A DNA stretch of 64,000 nt, from the NCBI RefSeq assembly GCF_039541875.1, contig NZ_BAABHB010000004.1:124001-188000 (forward strand), given 5' to 3'. The stretch comes from Nibrella viscosa (lineage in GTDB: Bacteria > Bacteroidota > Bacteroidia > Cytophagales > Spirosomataceae). This document shows, piece after piece, positions 8,702 through 17,090 of this stretch. The position numbers were made by a program, and so were the translations under genes. The notes under the pieces are model-generated. The model had not been told where the DNA came from. It worked only from the letters and a program-made list of their open reading frames with translations, and did no database searches. How positions within the stretch are numbered: the first letter of the stretch is position 1; each line of letters begins with the position of its first letter.

Positions 8702-10414
8702 ATGGCCAATCTTAATATAGATTCAATCAAAGCAAATACGTTCGATGCCATCGTGATCGGCTCGGGCATCAGTGGCGGCTGGGCTGCCAAAGAACTAACC
8801 GGAAAGGGCCTGCAAACGCTGGTGCTGGAGCGGGGCCGCGACGTAAAACACGTGGTCGACTACCCCACCACCATGATGAACCCCTGGGAGTTTGAGCACC
8901 GTAACCGGCTACCGCTGGCTGTTAAGGAAGCCAACCCCATCATCAGCAAGTGCTACGCTTTTTACGAAGGCACTACCCAGTTCTTTGTCAAAGATGCCGA
9001 GCACCCCTACGTGCAGGAGAAGCCATTCGACTGGATTCGGGGCTACCAGGTGGGTGGTAAGTCGCTGCTGTGGGCGCGGCAGACGCAGCGCTGGAGCAAC
9101 TTCGACTTTGAGGGACCCGCCCGCGATGGCTATGCCGTCGATTGGCCCATCCGCTACGCAGACCTGGCGCCCTGGTACAGCTATGTGGAGAAATTTGCGG
9201 GTATCTCCGGCAACAAAGACGGGCTGGATACGCTGCCCGACGGCGAGTTTCTGCCCCCGCACGAGTGGAACTGCGTCGAGAGCCATTTTCAGAAGCAGAT
9301 TTCGGCCAAATACAAGGACCGCCACGTGATTATGGGCCGGGCCGCGCACATCACCAAGCCGCAGCCAATTCATTTGCAGCAGGGCCGGGCGCAGTGCCAG
9401 CACCGCACCATCTGCGAGCGGGGCTGTCCGTTCGGTGGCTATTTCAGCAGTAATGCGTCTACGCTGCCCTGGGCGGCTAAGACAGGTAAAATGACCCTGC
9501 GGCCGAACTCGGTGGTGCATTCGATCATCTACGACGAGAAAAAAGGAAAAGCGACCGGCGTTCGCGTGATCGATGCCGAAAGCAAGCAGATGATGGAGTT
9601 CTACGCCCGCATCATCTTCGTGAACGCGGCCGCGCTGAACACCAACCTGATCCTGCTGAACTCGACCTCCAGCCGATTCCCCAACGGCTTAGGCAACGAC
9701 AACGGCCTGCTGGGTAAGTACGTGGCCTTCCATAACTACCGGGCGGGTATCTCCGGCGAGTACGATGGTTTTCTGGATTCGACCACGGAAGGTCGCCGGC
9801 CCAACAGCCCGTATATTCCCCGGTTCCGCAACGTGTACAAGCAGGAGACCGACTTCCTGCGCGGTTACGCAGCCGGTTTCTCGGCAGGCCGGGCTTCCCG
9901 CACCAATCAGGAAGGGCTTGGTGCCAGTCTGAAAGAGAATCTGCATAAGCCCTCGCTGGGTGGCTGGTACGTAGGCTCGCACATGATGGGCGAGACCATT
10001 CCGAAAGAAAGCAATTTCGTAGCGCTGGATCAGTCGTTGAAAGATCCCTTCGGCATTCCGCAGTTGCGCATTTCGGTGGCCTACGACGACAACGACGATA
10101 AAATGGTGAAGGATTACCTGGAGCAGATGACCGAGATGTTTACGGCTGCCGGCTTCACCAATATCCGCACCCGCGACGATAAGCGCAACCCCGGCCTCGA
10201 TATTCACGAGATGGGTGGCGTCCGAATGGGCAAAGACCCGAAAACGTCGCTGCTCAACAAGTGGAATCAGATGCATGCGGTGAAAAACGTCTTTGTCACT
10301 GACGGAGCCAGCATGACCTCCACCTCTACGCAAAATCCGTCGCTGACCTATATGGCCATGACCGCCCGGTCGGTCGACTATGCCGTGAAGGAGATGAAGA
10401 AGCAGAATTTATAA
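8702..10414 (+). CDS. GMC-family membrane sugar dehydrogenase, large flavoprotein subunit
   Basis: 570 residues from the ATG at 8702; an upstream in-frame start lies within the repeat and is rejected. The FAD-binding fold opens with VIGSGISGGWAAKEL and LVLERGRDV, and the C-terminal GMC motif is MTSTSTQNPSLTYMAMTARS with the active-site His in an earlier DIHEMGG. Between them a Cys-rich segment, CQHRTICERGCPFGG, resembles the region that binds an iron-sulfur cluster in FAD glucose dehydrogenases. By family it oxidises a sugar or sugar acid in the periplasm and passes electrons to the respiratory chain. The substrate (glucoside C3, gluconate or other) cannot be told from sequence alone. Confidence 0.9.
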   Translation: MANLNIDSIKANTFDAIVIGSGISGGWAAKELTGKGLQTLVLERGRDVKHVVDYPTTMMNPWEFEHRNRLPLAVKEANPIISKCYAFYEGTTQFFVKDAEHPYVQEKPFDWIRGYQVGGKSLLWARQTQRWSNFDFEGPARDGYAVDWPIRYADLAPWYSYVEKFAGISGNKDGLDTLPDGEFLPPHEWNCVESHFQKQISAKYKDRHVIMGRAAHITKPQPIHLQQGRAQCQHRTICERGCPFGGYFSSNASTLPWAAKTGKMTLRPNSVVHSIIYDEKKGKATGVRVIDAESKQMMEFYARIIFVNAAALNTNLILLNSTSSRFPNGLGNDNGLLGKYVAFHNYRAGISGEYDGFLDSTTEGRRPNSPYIPRFRNVYKQETDFLRGYAAGFSAGRASRTNQEGLGASLKENLHKPSLGGWYVGSHMMGETIPKESNFVALDQSLKDPFGIPQLRISVAYDDNDDKMVKDYLEQMTEMFTAAGFTNIRTRDDKRNPGLDIHEMGGVRMGKDPKTSLLNKWNQMHAVKNVFVTDGASMTSTSTQNPSLTYMAMTARSVDYAVKEMKKQNL

Positions 10415-10432
10415 TTTTTTATGGCAGCAAAC

Positions 10433-10466
10433 AGGAGCCTGGCCCGTTGTCAGGCTCTTGTTTTTT
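10433..10466 (+). terminator. Terminator after the dehydrogenase operon
   Basis: A 9-base stem with one mismatch (AGGAGCCTG / CAGGCTCTT) and a 9-base loop is followed by G and six T, 19 bases past the GMC stop. Confidence 0.85.
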
Positions 10467-10513
10467 ATGCCTGTTTCCTACAGACCGGAAAAGGCGTGGT
10501 GTGAGGATCTGTT

Positions 10514-11893
10514 CTACTTCACAAGTAACGCTACCCGCCGGTAACTCGTAAGCGCTGGTGAGCCGTTATCGGTGGCTATTTCAACCAGCCAGTACATGCC
10601 GGGCTGCTGAGGAGCGCGAACGGATAAGATCGGCCCGGTTTCGGCTGGGAATTGTACGTTCGGGTCTGGTGGATAGACTTCCCACCGGAGGGCAACGGAA
10701 TGCCTGTCAGGGTCTCGCCAGCGGCTGGGCTTTATCTCTAACAACTGTCCCGGCCGGGCCTGAATCTGCCGGATGGCGGGCTGAGCGGAGACGGGCCGGT
10801 GATTGGCTGATTCGGGAGGTAAGATGCACCAGTCCAGCCGGGCCTGGAAATCGGCCTGAAAAGCCGGGCGCCAGCGGTAGACGCTGCTCATGCGCGGGTC
10901 AGGGTCATCGGGGTTTGTAGGCAGGTCTATGGCATCTACGTAGCGGTTGGGCACTGAGTCGGGAATGCTGCGGCCGCCCCAGCCGCCGAGTTCAGGCCGG
11001 TCGGGATTGTCGAGCCCGTTATTGGTTAGCATAGCCAGCATGGAGGGCGTATCGCCTTCTTTGGTGCCGGTGAAACCACCTAATCGCCTTGACCAGATAT
11101 CCCCGCCTTTGTAATCCGGATAGCTGTCGCCCAGCACCCCATGCCCGTGAATGTGCCGGCGCACCCAGGCTGAGCGTACCAGCGACGTATCACCACCCCG
11201 GTACATGCCCCGTATGCCGGCCGTGCGGGTGACATACCACACATCCGGAAAGTTTGCCTTGATCCAGGTAGCGGTCTGGTCCTGGTCATAAATAGCATGG
11301 ATGCGGAGCCGCCGGCAGAAGGTCGTTACCTGCTCCGGCGTCCGATCCCGGCGCACCCGCCAGAGTGCCTGCGCCAGGTCGGCCGTGCCACCCCACACCA
11401 GCACGTACAGCGGACGGTTATCGGCTTCGTCGGTCCGGCGGATAATCCAGGCCGAAGCTTCGGTATCTTTCTCTTCACCAACTGAGGCCTCCACAGGCAG
11501 ATTTGGTGCCGCAATAGGCTGGCCGCTTTTGACAAGGGCGTGAAGTTGCTCCGCAGCCGGATAGCCTGAATCGTGTTTCCTGAGCGCGGGCAGGACCTGG
11601 CTGTACGTATCAATCAACGCATGGATCAGTTCGGGACGGATTTGCTGGCCATGTCCCAGATTGGAGGAGGCAACGAAACCCTCCAGATCGAGATCATTGC
11701 TGTATAACAGCAGCCGGATCATAGACTGGGCATCGTCCGGCTCCCGTTCGCCGGTGCGAATACTGGTCATGTCGGTCAGCACCAGCACACGGGGTTTCGA
11801 TCCTGGCTGGCCTGTGTACCGGCTGGTACGGCAGGCGGTACACAGGCCGAGCAGCAGCAGTACGGAAATGAGTTGTGCGCAAAATACAGGCAT
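10514..11893 (-). CDS. DUF1593 (Sde182-like, nucleoside-hydrolase-like) lipoprotein
   Basis: 459 residues from the ATG at 11893, chosen because it gives a lipoprotein signal (LLLLGLCTAC). The longer open frame upstream runs through the promoter. The domain starts at about residue 35 with RVLVLTDMTSIRTGEREPDD, whose Asp cluster corresponds to the metal site of nucleoside hydrolases. It continues with a YVLVWGGTADLAQALW segment and ends with an Ig-like C-terminal domain (from about residue 370). Relatives occur with polysaccharide degradation genes and some are annotated as cellulose-binding; their substrate is not established. It lies alone, divergent from the DUF2480 gene. Confidence 0.85.
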   Translation of the reverse strand: MPVFCAQLISVLLLLGLCTACRTSRYTGQPGSKPRVLVLTDMTSIRTGEREPDDAQSMIRLLLYSNDLDLEGFVASSNLGHGQQIRPELIHALIDTYSQVLPALRKHDSGYPAAEQLHALVKSGQPIAAPNLPVEASVGEEKDTEASAWIIRRTDEADNRPLYVLVWGGTADLAQALWRVRRDRTPEQVTTFCRRLRIHAIYDQDQTATWIKANFPDVWYVTRTAGIRGMYRGGDTSLVRSAWVRRHIHGHGVLGDSYPDYKGGDIWSRRLGGFTGTKEGDTPSMLAMLTNNGLDNPDRPELGGWGGRSIPDSVPNRYVDAIDLPTNPDDPDPRMSSVYRWRPAFQADFQARLDWCILPPESANHRPVSAQPAIRQIQARPGQLLEIKPSRWRDPDRHSVALRWEVYPPDPNVQFPAETGPILSVRAPQQPGMYWLVEIATDNGSPALTSYRRVALLVK

Positions 11894-11896
11894 GAC

Positions 11897-11927
11897 CAAA
11901 TCTAAGACCATTCGGCCAATTCCCAAA
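11897..11927 (-). promoter_or_regulatory. Bacteroidota-type promoter of the DUF1593 gene
   Basis: On the minus strand TTTG, 19 bases, then TAGATTTG match the primary sigma consensus fully. The -7 box ends three bases before the ATG, which predicts an almost leaderless transcript. Confidence 0.65.
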
Positions 11928-11972
11928 CTTTCCACTGACGCCTTACGTTGTTTGGGCAGAAAGTACATCAGT

Positions 11973-12488
11973 ATGGAAACCGAACCAATTGTAAACCGCG
12001 TTGCCAAAAGCGGTCTTGTTACCCTCGATCTGGAAGAGTACTACCACCCCGGCGAGCGGGTTGTCTACGACCTGAAAGACAACCTCTACATGGGCCTGAT
12101 TTTGAAGGAAAAAGATCTCCGGGAGTTCCTGAAAACCCATGACTGGAGCCAGTATGCCGGCAAAAACGTAGCCATCACCTGCACAGAAGATGCTATTATT
12201 CCGACCTGGGCGTATATGCTTCTGACGCTTCAACTTCAGCCCTACGCGAATATGGTGGTGTTCGGCGACCTGAACGCCCTGGAGGAAAAGCTGTATTTTG
12301 ACGCCATTGCCCGGATCAACCCTGAAGATTACCGTGACGGCCGTGTGGTGATAAAAGGATGCAGCAAAGTACCCGTGCCGACGGCCGCTTATGTAGAGAT
12401 TACCCGTATTCTGAAACCCGTTGTGCAAACGCTGATGTTTGGTGAGCCGTGCAGTACCGTACCGCTGTATAAGCGGGCCAAAGCATAA
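11973..12488 (+). CDS. DUF2480 family protein
   Basis: 171 residues from the ATG at 11973; a longer open frame upstream overlaps the divergent lipoprotein gene and is discarded. The sequence shows the family hallmarks: IVNRVAKSGLVTLDLEEYY at the start, then ERVVYDLKDNL, the GLILKEKDLREF block and a conserved core ending TEDAIIPTWAYMLL. DUF2480 is a cytoplasmic family largely restricted to Bacteroidota; no function is known to me. No membrane segment or signal is visible. Its stop lies two bases from the stop of the convergent downstream gene. Confidence 0.9.
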   Translation: METEPIVNRVAKSGLVTLDLEEYYHPGERVVYDLKDNLYMGLILKEKDLREFLKTHDWSQYAGKNVAITCTEDAIIPTWAYMLLTLQLQPYANMVVFGDLNALEEKLYFDAIARINPEDYRDGRVVIKGCSKVPVPTAAYVEITRILKPVVQTLMFGEPCSTVPLYKRAKA

Positions 12489-12490
12489 GC

Positions 12491-13360
12491 TTACCGGTTA
12501 TACACAAATTCTTCCCGGCTGCCGTCCTGATACGTTACGTTGCCAGGGTAGCCATCTGCCCGATAGGTGTAGGTCCAGCGCTCCTCTGTGGTCCGTGGTA
12601 CACCGGGTACATCAAACTCTCTGACGTATCTTTTTCGGGTAATGTTGTTGAGGTTTCGGTCCATGATGATGTAGTTCCGGCCCGTGGTAGCGAATGGGTT
12701 TGGTTTGTTGTCGTACTCATACGTCGTTGTGCTGATGAGTTTGATAGCGCCTTCCTGGGTAGAATAGTATCTTTCCGTTGTTACATTTCCGCGGGCATCG
12801 TAAGCATAGGTGTTATACGACCAAAGTCCGTCATCCAGCCCGTACACGTTGGAACGCACGATGCTCCCGCCCGAGTCGTATTGGTGAGTGTTGTAGCTGC
12901 GGTAGTCGGGTTTGCCGTCCTGTACCAGGTAATTTTTTGTGAAAAGAATCAAGCCGTCAGAACCGTATTCCGTGTCAGTGTAGGACATCAGCCTGAGGGG
13001 TAAGCCTGTTTGGATAGAACTGGACCAGGGCGGGTTGGTGTAATACTGCTCTGTGCGGAGCACCCGGTCGTTTATCCACTTAAATAAGGTTTGGCTACCT
13101 GTCTGGTCAGGTCCGCTTTTGATAGCCAGTAACCGGCCAAAAGCATTATAGCTGTATGCCGTCACCGACACGCCGGCGTTTGTCCGGTAACGGGACTCTA
13201 CCAGTCGGAAACCGGCCGGATTGGCCGACGGCGAACTATCCTGCTTCGAGGCCGTTGTGAGTGAATCTGACCCATCCAGGGGCGTGATGGGCTGGGTAGC
13301 TTTGGGTCGGCAGGTCGCGAAAGCCCCCAGTACTACCACAAAAAGTACATATTTTATCAT
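12491..13360 (-). CDS. Putative lipoprotein with YD/RHS-like tyrosine repeats
   Basis: 289 residues. A short hydrophobic leader ends FATC, which is a marginal lipobox. Beyond a Ser/Thr-rich linker the chain consists of strand-turn units of the Y-x-Y..G.....Y type, for example TAYSYNAFGRLLAI, NTYAYDARGNVTTERYY and TYEYDNKPNPFATTGRNY, as in YD/RHS repeats, though too few for a toxin shell. It ends in YQDGSREEFVYNR. Similar short surface proteins are frequent in Cytophagales with unknown role. No polymorphic-toxin tip or immunity gene lies next to it. Upstream, 70 bases separate it from rnhB, so co-transcription is possible. Confidence 0.7.
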   Translation of the reverse strand: MIKYVLFVVVLGAFATCRPKATQPITPLDGSDSLTTASKQDSSPSANPAGFRLVESRYRTNAGVSVTAYSYNAFGRLLAIKSGPDQTGSQTLFKWINDRVLRTEQYYTNPPWSSSIQTGLPLRLMSYTDTEYGSDGLILFTKNYLVQDGKPDYRSYNTHQYDSGGSIVRSNVYGLDDGLWSYNTYAYDARGNVTTERYYSTQEGAIKLISTTTYEYDNKPNPFATTGRNYIIMDRNLNNITRKRYVREFDVPGVPRTTEERWTYTYRADGYPGNVTYQDGSREEFVYNR

Positions 13361-13430
13361 AACAGTATCTGCTTCAGTGCTCTATAGACCCCAAACACGG
13401 CAAAACAGTTGGCATGTGTGCTGGATTTTT

Positions 13431-14006
13431 TCATACCAGCCGGAAACTCATCCGGTGGTAGCGGCAGGGGCCGTGCGCCCGAATGGCCGCTTTATGCAGG
13501 GGCGTAGGGTACCCAACATTCTGCGCCCAGCCGTAGTGCGGAAAGTCCAGTGCCAGTTTCTCCATCAGGTCGTCCCGGTATGTCTTCGCCAGCACCGAAG
13601 CCGCAGCAATCGACAGGAATTTGGCGTCGCCTTTAACGATGCAGGTATGCGGGATAAGCGGATAGTTGACAAACCGGTTCCCGTCTACCAGCAGATGCTC
13701 CGGCAGCACCGTAAGCTGGTCGACCGCCCGGTGCATAGCCAGAAAGCTGGCCTTCAGGATATTGATGCGGTCGATCTCTTCGTTAGAGACTTCTGCTACG
13801 GCCCAGGCCAGCGCATCGCGTTCAATATCGGTCCGTAACGTTTCCCGCTGCGTTCGGCTCAGCTGCTTGGAGTCGTTCAGCACGGGGTGGCTGTAGTCCG
13901 GCGGCAGAATGACGGCCGCAGCCACCACCGGCCCCGCCAGGCACCCCCTGCCCACCTCATCGAGCCCAGCCTCCCGGACGTTTGCGTTGTAATAGGACCG
14001 TAACAT
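13431..14006 (-). CDS. rnhB: Ribonuclease HII
   Basis: 191 residues from the ATG at 14006; an upstream in-frame start lies in an inverted repeat. The catalytic acidic residues sit in GLDEVGRGCLAGPV (Asp and Glu, residues 15-16) and in HLLVDGN, and KGDAKFLSIAAASVLAK is the family signature. It removes ribonucleotides and RNA primers from RNA-DNA hybrids in the cytoplasm. Length is normal. It follows batA on the same strand after 60 bases occupied by the repeat. Confidence 0.96.
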   Translation of the reverse strand: MLRSYYNANVREAGLDEVGRGCLAGPVVAAAVILPPDYSHPVLNDSKQLSRTQRETLRTDIERDALAWAVAEVSNEEIDRINILKASFLAMHRAVDQLTVLPEHLLVDGNRFVNYPLIPHTCIVKGDAKFLSIAAASVLAKTYRDDLMEKLALDFPHYGWAQNVGYPTPLHKAAIRAHGPCRYHRMSFRLV

Positions 14007-14008
14007 AG

Positions 14009-14064
14009 TTAATGATGAATGATGAATGATAAATGCGTCAGCCCCATTCATCATTCATCGTTAA
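14009..14064. repeat. Inverted repeat of ATGATGA-type words between batA and rnhB
   Basis: Arms 14009-14027 and 14046-14064 pair over 19 bases with one mismatch around an 18-base loop; each arm is internally repetitive (AATGATGAATGATG). It fills almost the whole gap, so it may fold as an attenuator or be a mobile-repeat remnant. Confidence 0.8.
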
Positions 14065-14066
14065 AC

Positions 14067-15086
14067 TCAGTCTTCCAGGATATTCCCGAAAATAGTATTC
14101 TTCAGCAGCAGGGCTAAGAGGAGGAATGCCAGCGCCCAGTAGAGGTAGACGCGGTAGTAATCCTGTACGTCCTGATAAACCTGCGTCCGGACGGGGGCTT
14201 TCTCCAGGCGGTTGATCTCGGCAAAAATGCGCTGGAGTTTGCCAACATCGCCGGCGCGGTAAAAGCTGCCTTCGCTGATAGAGGCTATCGTTTTCAGAAT
14301 GCCTTCATCTGTTGTTTGTGTGGCAGAAGCGGCCCCTTTGGGCGGCCGGCCGATCACGATGGTGTATACCTTGATGTCAAATGCTTTGGCGAGCCGGGCA
14401 GCTGTAATGGGGTCCAGGCTACCGGCGGTATTGTCGCCGTCGCTGAGCAAAATGACTACTTTGCTTTTGGCGTGTGATTCGCGCATCCGGTTGATGCAGC
14501 GGGCCAGGGCATCGCCGATGGCCGTGCCGGAGGTCCGGATGATGTGGTGGTTCACCTGATTCAGGTATTGCTTTACCAGGGCGTTGTCGGTGGTTAAGGG
14601 GCATAGGGAGAACGCTTCGCCGGCGAAGATAACCAGCCCGATGCGGTCGTTTTGCCGGTCGGCGATGAACGTCTGCGCTACCCGCTTGGCGGCCGTCAGC
14701 CGGTCGGGCTTCAGGTCTTTTTCAGTCATGGAGGACGATACGTCCATTGCCAGCATAATATCGATACCCTCCGACTGATTTTCTTTTTGCTCCCGGATAA
14801 TCTGCGGCCGCGCCAGGGCCACCAGAATCAGCGCTACCGCCATAAACGCACTCAGCGGCAGCAGATACCGCAACCGGTTCAGGACTGAATCCAGCAGGTC
14901 GCGACGCGGAGAGGTCCGGGGCGAAAAGGAGAGGCTCAGCCGCTGCCCGGCTCCCCGGTGCAGCAGATACCGCAGCCCAAACAGCAGCAGCACGGCCGGA
15001 ATAGCGTACAGCGCCAGCGGATGGTCGAAGTGAAATTGCTGCCATTGACCGGGTGTAAACCAGCGTAACGAAAACCAGGGTGCCAT
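14067..15086 (-). CDS. batA: BatA-like membrane protein with von Willebrand A domain
   Basis: 339 residues. Two membrane helices at about 22-42 and 68-88 precede a VWA domain whose metal-binding motif is AMDVSSSM (DxSxS) with the later Thr in SGTAIGDA and Asp in LLSDGDN. A last helix lies near 313-331 (VYLYWALAFLLLALLL). Bat proteins are linked to aerotolerance and envelope stress in Bacteroides, but the mechanism is unknown. It sits three bases after the gene for the signal-anchor protein and downstream of DUF58. The gene is not followed by batB, batC or batD, which is unusual. Confidence 0.9.
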   Translation of the reverse strand: MAPWFSLRWFTPGQWQQFHFDHPLALYAIPAVLLLFGLRYLLHRGAGQRLSLSFSPRTSPRRDLLDSVLNRLRYLLPLSAFMAVALILVALARPQIIREQKENQSEGIDIMLAMDVSSSMTEKDLKPDRLTAAKRVAQTFIADRQNDRIGLVIFAGEAFSLCPLTTDNALVKQYLNQVNHHIIRTSGTAIGDALARCINRMRESHAKSKVVILLSDGDNTAGSLDPITAARLAKAFDIKVYTIVIGRPPKGAASATQTTDEGILKTIASISEGSFYRAGDVGKLQRIFAEINRLEKAPVRTQVYQDVQDYYRVYLYWALAFLLLALLLKNTIFGNILED

Positions 15087-15089
15087 ATG

Positions 15090-16103
15090 CTATACCGGTT
15101 GGGTAGTGGTGGCCTCCGGCTCTGCTACCGCTACCGGTGAAGCCTGGGATATTGGTACCAGGGGGGCCGCCGGCGGTACCGTTGGTCTTATGGTTTCCCG
15201 GCGCCGGTAATAAGCCTGGGTAGCTACTTCGCGCAGCACCCGCAGAGCCGCCTGTGACTGGGGCGAAAAGGTGCCGCCGTACACCATCCGGTCAACTTCC
15301 TTCAGGGCGTCGGCCAGTCGGTCGTCGGCCATCTGTTCAACAATTTCCCGCGTGGTGAGGGAGGTAAACGGCTGATTCCGGAGCTTTTGCAGGTAAATTT
15401 TCCAGGATACCACCATCCGGTTGGCCGTGTCGGCGGCCGTATCCGGGTCCATGCCCCGAATGAGCCGGTTGTAATTGCGCAGGAAACGCATATGCCGCTG
15501 GTACAGCAGGTATAAGGCCCACTGGCGTTCGATAGCTTTCCCAAAAATCGAGTACACGATGCCGGCCGTCAGCGCGGCAACGAGCAGGGCCATCAGCAGG
15601 TACGGATAGTTGAACTGCTGCTTAACGGGGGCCAGCGCGGTTATGGTAGCCAGTTGAAGCGTATCCAGGCGGCTGGTCTGCAGGGCCGAACGCAGAAAAA
15701 CGGTATCTGTGGAGGCCCAGAGTGCCGTGCAGTCGGTAGGGTTGACCAGGTAGACCGGCATTCGCAACAGATAAGCCGATGCCGTTCCGAAGGATACCAG
15801 GGTGTACACCGCGCTGTCGAGGCTACCGGTGGTATCGGTTCGGGTTGGGTACACGGCTAAACCCCGGACGATAAAAGGGGCGAACTGCCGGGCTGTATCC
15901 GGAAAAATAACCTCCTGATGGGCCGGATGCCGGACACTCAGCGAGTACCGGAACGGACGCCCCACTTCAAAGGAATCGGTCAGAAAATGGCCGTCTGGGC
16001 GGGGAGTGGCAATGACCATACTGCTGCCGGGCAGTTGCTGCGCGTAGAGCGACAGGGTCAGTAACCAGCCAAAAAGGGTAATTAATACAAGTTTACGGTC
16101 CAC
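15090..16103 (-). CDS. Membrane protein of the DUF58/BatA cluster (DUF4381/BatD-like position)
   Basis: 337 residues. A signal peptide ends LSLYAQ; an extracytoplasmic beta domain follows to about residue 165, one helix lies at about 170-190 (YLLMALLVAALTAGIVYSIF), then a basic cytoplasmic tail with ALYLLYQRHMRFLRNYNRLI. The tail continues in a helical region with LTTREIVEQMADDRLADALKEVDR and ends Pro/Ala-rich. Equivalent proteins sit between DUF58 and BatA in Bacteroidota and often fall in DUF4381-like or unnamed families. I infer an accessory of the MoxR/Bat system; sequence similarity itself is weak. Confidence 0.65.
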   Translation of the reverse strand: MDRKLVLITLFGWLLTLSLYAQQLPGSSMVIATPRPDGHFLTDSFEVGRPFRYSLSVRHPAHQEVIFPDTARQFAPFIVRGLAVYPTRTDTTGSLDSAVYTLVSFGTASAYLLRMPVYLVNPTDCTALWASTDTVFLRSALQTSRLDTLQLATITALAPVKQQFNYPYLLMALLVAALTAGIVYSIFGKAIERQWALYLLYQRHMRFLRNYNRLIRGMDPDTAADTANRMVVSWKIYLQKLRNQPFTSLTTREIVEQMADDRLADALKEVDRMVYGGTFSPQSQAALRVLREVATQAYYRRRETIRPTVPPAAPLVPISQASPVAVAEPEATTTQPV

Positions 16104-16151
16104 AGGCTAAAAATAGCAAAATTTGGCTTGCCAAGCCATTCTACCGGGTAA

Positions 16152-17018
16152 CTATATATATTTCCGGATTCGGAACAGCTCCACCAGTTGGGGCACAAAG
16201 TCCTGCTGCGCATCCAGCGCCAGGTAATTGGCCTTATACTGCTTGCAGAGCCGATCCAGCCGGGCGCGGTTTTGCTCAAACGAGGTACGCAGGTTTTGCC
16301 GCAGGCTGCGCGAGGAGGTATTGACCCAGACCGTCCGCCGGCTTTCGGCATCGTATACCGGAATAATGCCCAGCGCGGGCAGGTCAACTTCCCGCTTGTC
16401 GTACATGTGTATCACCACCAGATCGTGCTTGCGGGCCAGGGCTTTCAGGCTGTGCTCATACTGCTGATCGATGAAATCGGAGAGGAGAATGACCACACTT
16501 CGGCGCTTCAGCACGTTGAGTGTGAACAGCAGCGCATCGTTCAGGTTGGTTTTGACCGATTCAGGTTTAAGCTTGAACAGGGTCATAATAAGCTGGTAGC
16601 CCTGCTTCAGCGTATTCGATGGCTTAATATATTTCTCCTTCTGGTCCGAAAAGCAGTACATGCCCACATGGCTGGCTTCGCGGATGGCCGACATCGCCAA
16701 TACGCCACAAACCTCCCGCGTGGTATCCAGTTTCGACCGCTGCTGGCTGCCTACTTCCTGCGACGCACTTACATCGACCACAAAAAAAACGGTCTGGTCT
16801 TTTTCTTCCCGGAATACTTTGACAAAGGTGCCGTGACCCTTGGACGACACGTTCCAGTCGATGGCCCGCACATCATCGCCGTACTGATACGACCGCAAAT
16901 CGCTAAACTCCAGACCCGTTCCTTTGAATACCGAGCGGAAGCTACCCCGCATTTGCGAGTTAACGGCTTTTCGGATACGGATTTCGAAATTGCGGAGCCG
17001 GGCTAAAAATTCATCCAT
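16152..17018 (-). CDS. DUF58 family protein (MoxR-associated, VWA-like)
   Basis: 288 residues. The family signature is complete: GLEFSDLRSYQYGDDVRAIDWNVSSK near residues 35-60, followed by a VWA-like domain with FFVVDVSASQE as the metal-site motif and VVILLSDFIDQ further on. It lacks membrane segments and is cytoplasmic. DUF58 proteins normally act with MoxR AAA+ ATPases, probably as a chaperone-like metal-insertion or assembly pair. No MoxR gene is adjacent: the next gene upstream, DUF4296, is on the other strand. It is the first gene of the run DUF58, signal-anchor protein, BatA. Confidence 0.92.
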   Translation of the reverse strand: MDEFLARLRNFEIRIRKAVNSQMRGSFRSVFKGTGLEFSDLRSYQYGDDVRAIDWNVSSKGHGTFVKVFREEKDQTVFFVVDVSASQEVGSQQRSKLDTTREVCGVLAMSAIREASHVGMYCFSDQKEKYIKPSNTLKQGYQLIMTLFKLKPESVKTNLNDALLFTLNVLKRRSVVILLSDFIDQQYEHSLKALARKHDLVVIHMYDKREVDLPALGIIPVYDAESRRTVWVNTSSRSLRQNLRTSFEQNRARLDRLCKQYKANYLALDAQQDFVPQLVELFRIRKYI

Positions 17019-17090
17019 GCTGCGGAAGAAATACCGAACTTTGTCGGACTACTGTCAGACAAAAATAACGACGAAAAGACCGGGAGTGGC

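Noticed and set aside
10558..10920. Plus-strand open frame opposite the DUF1593 gene
   Set aside because: Antisense to a well-supported gene, Arg-rich product without motifs.
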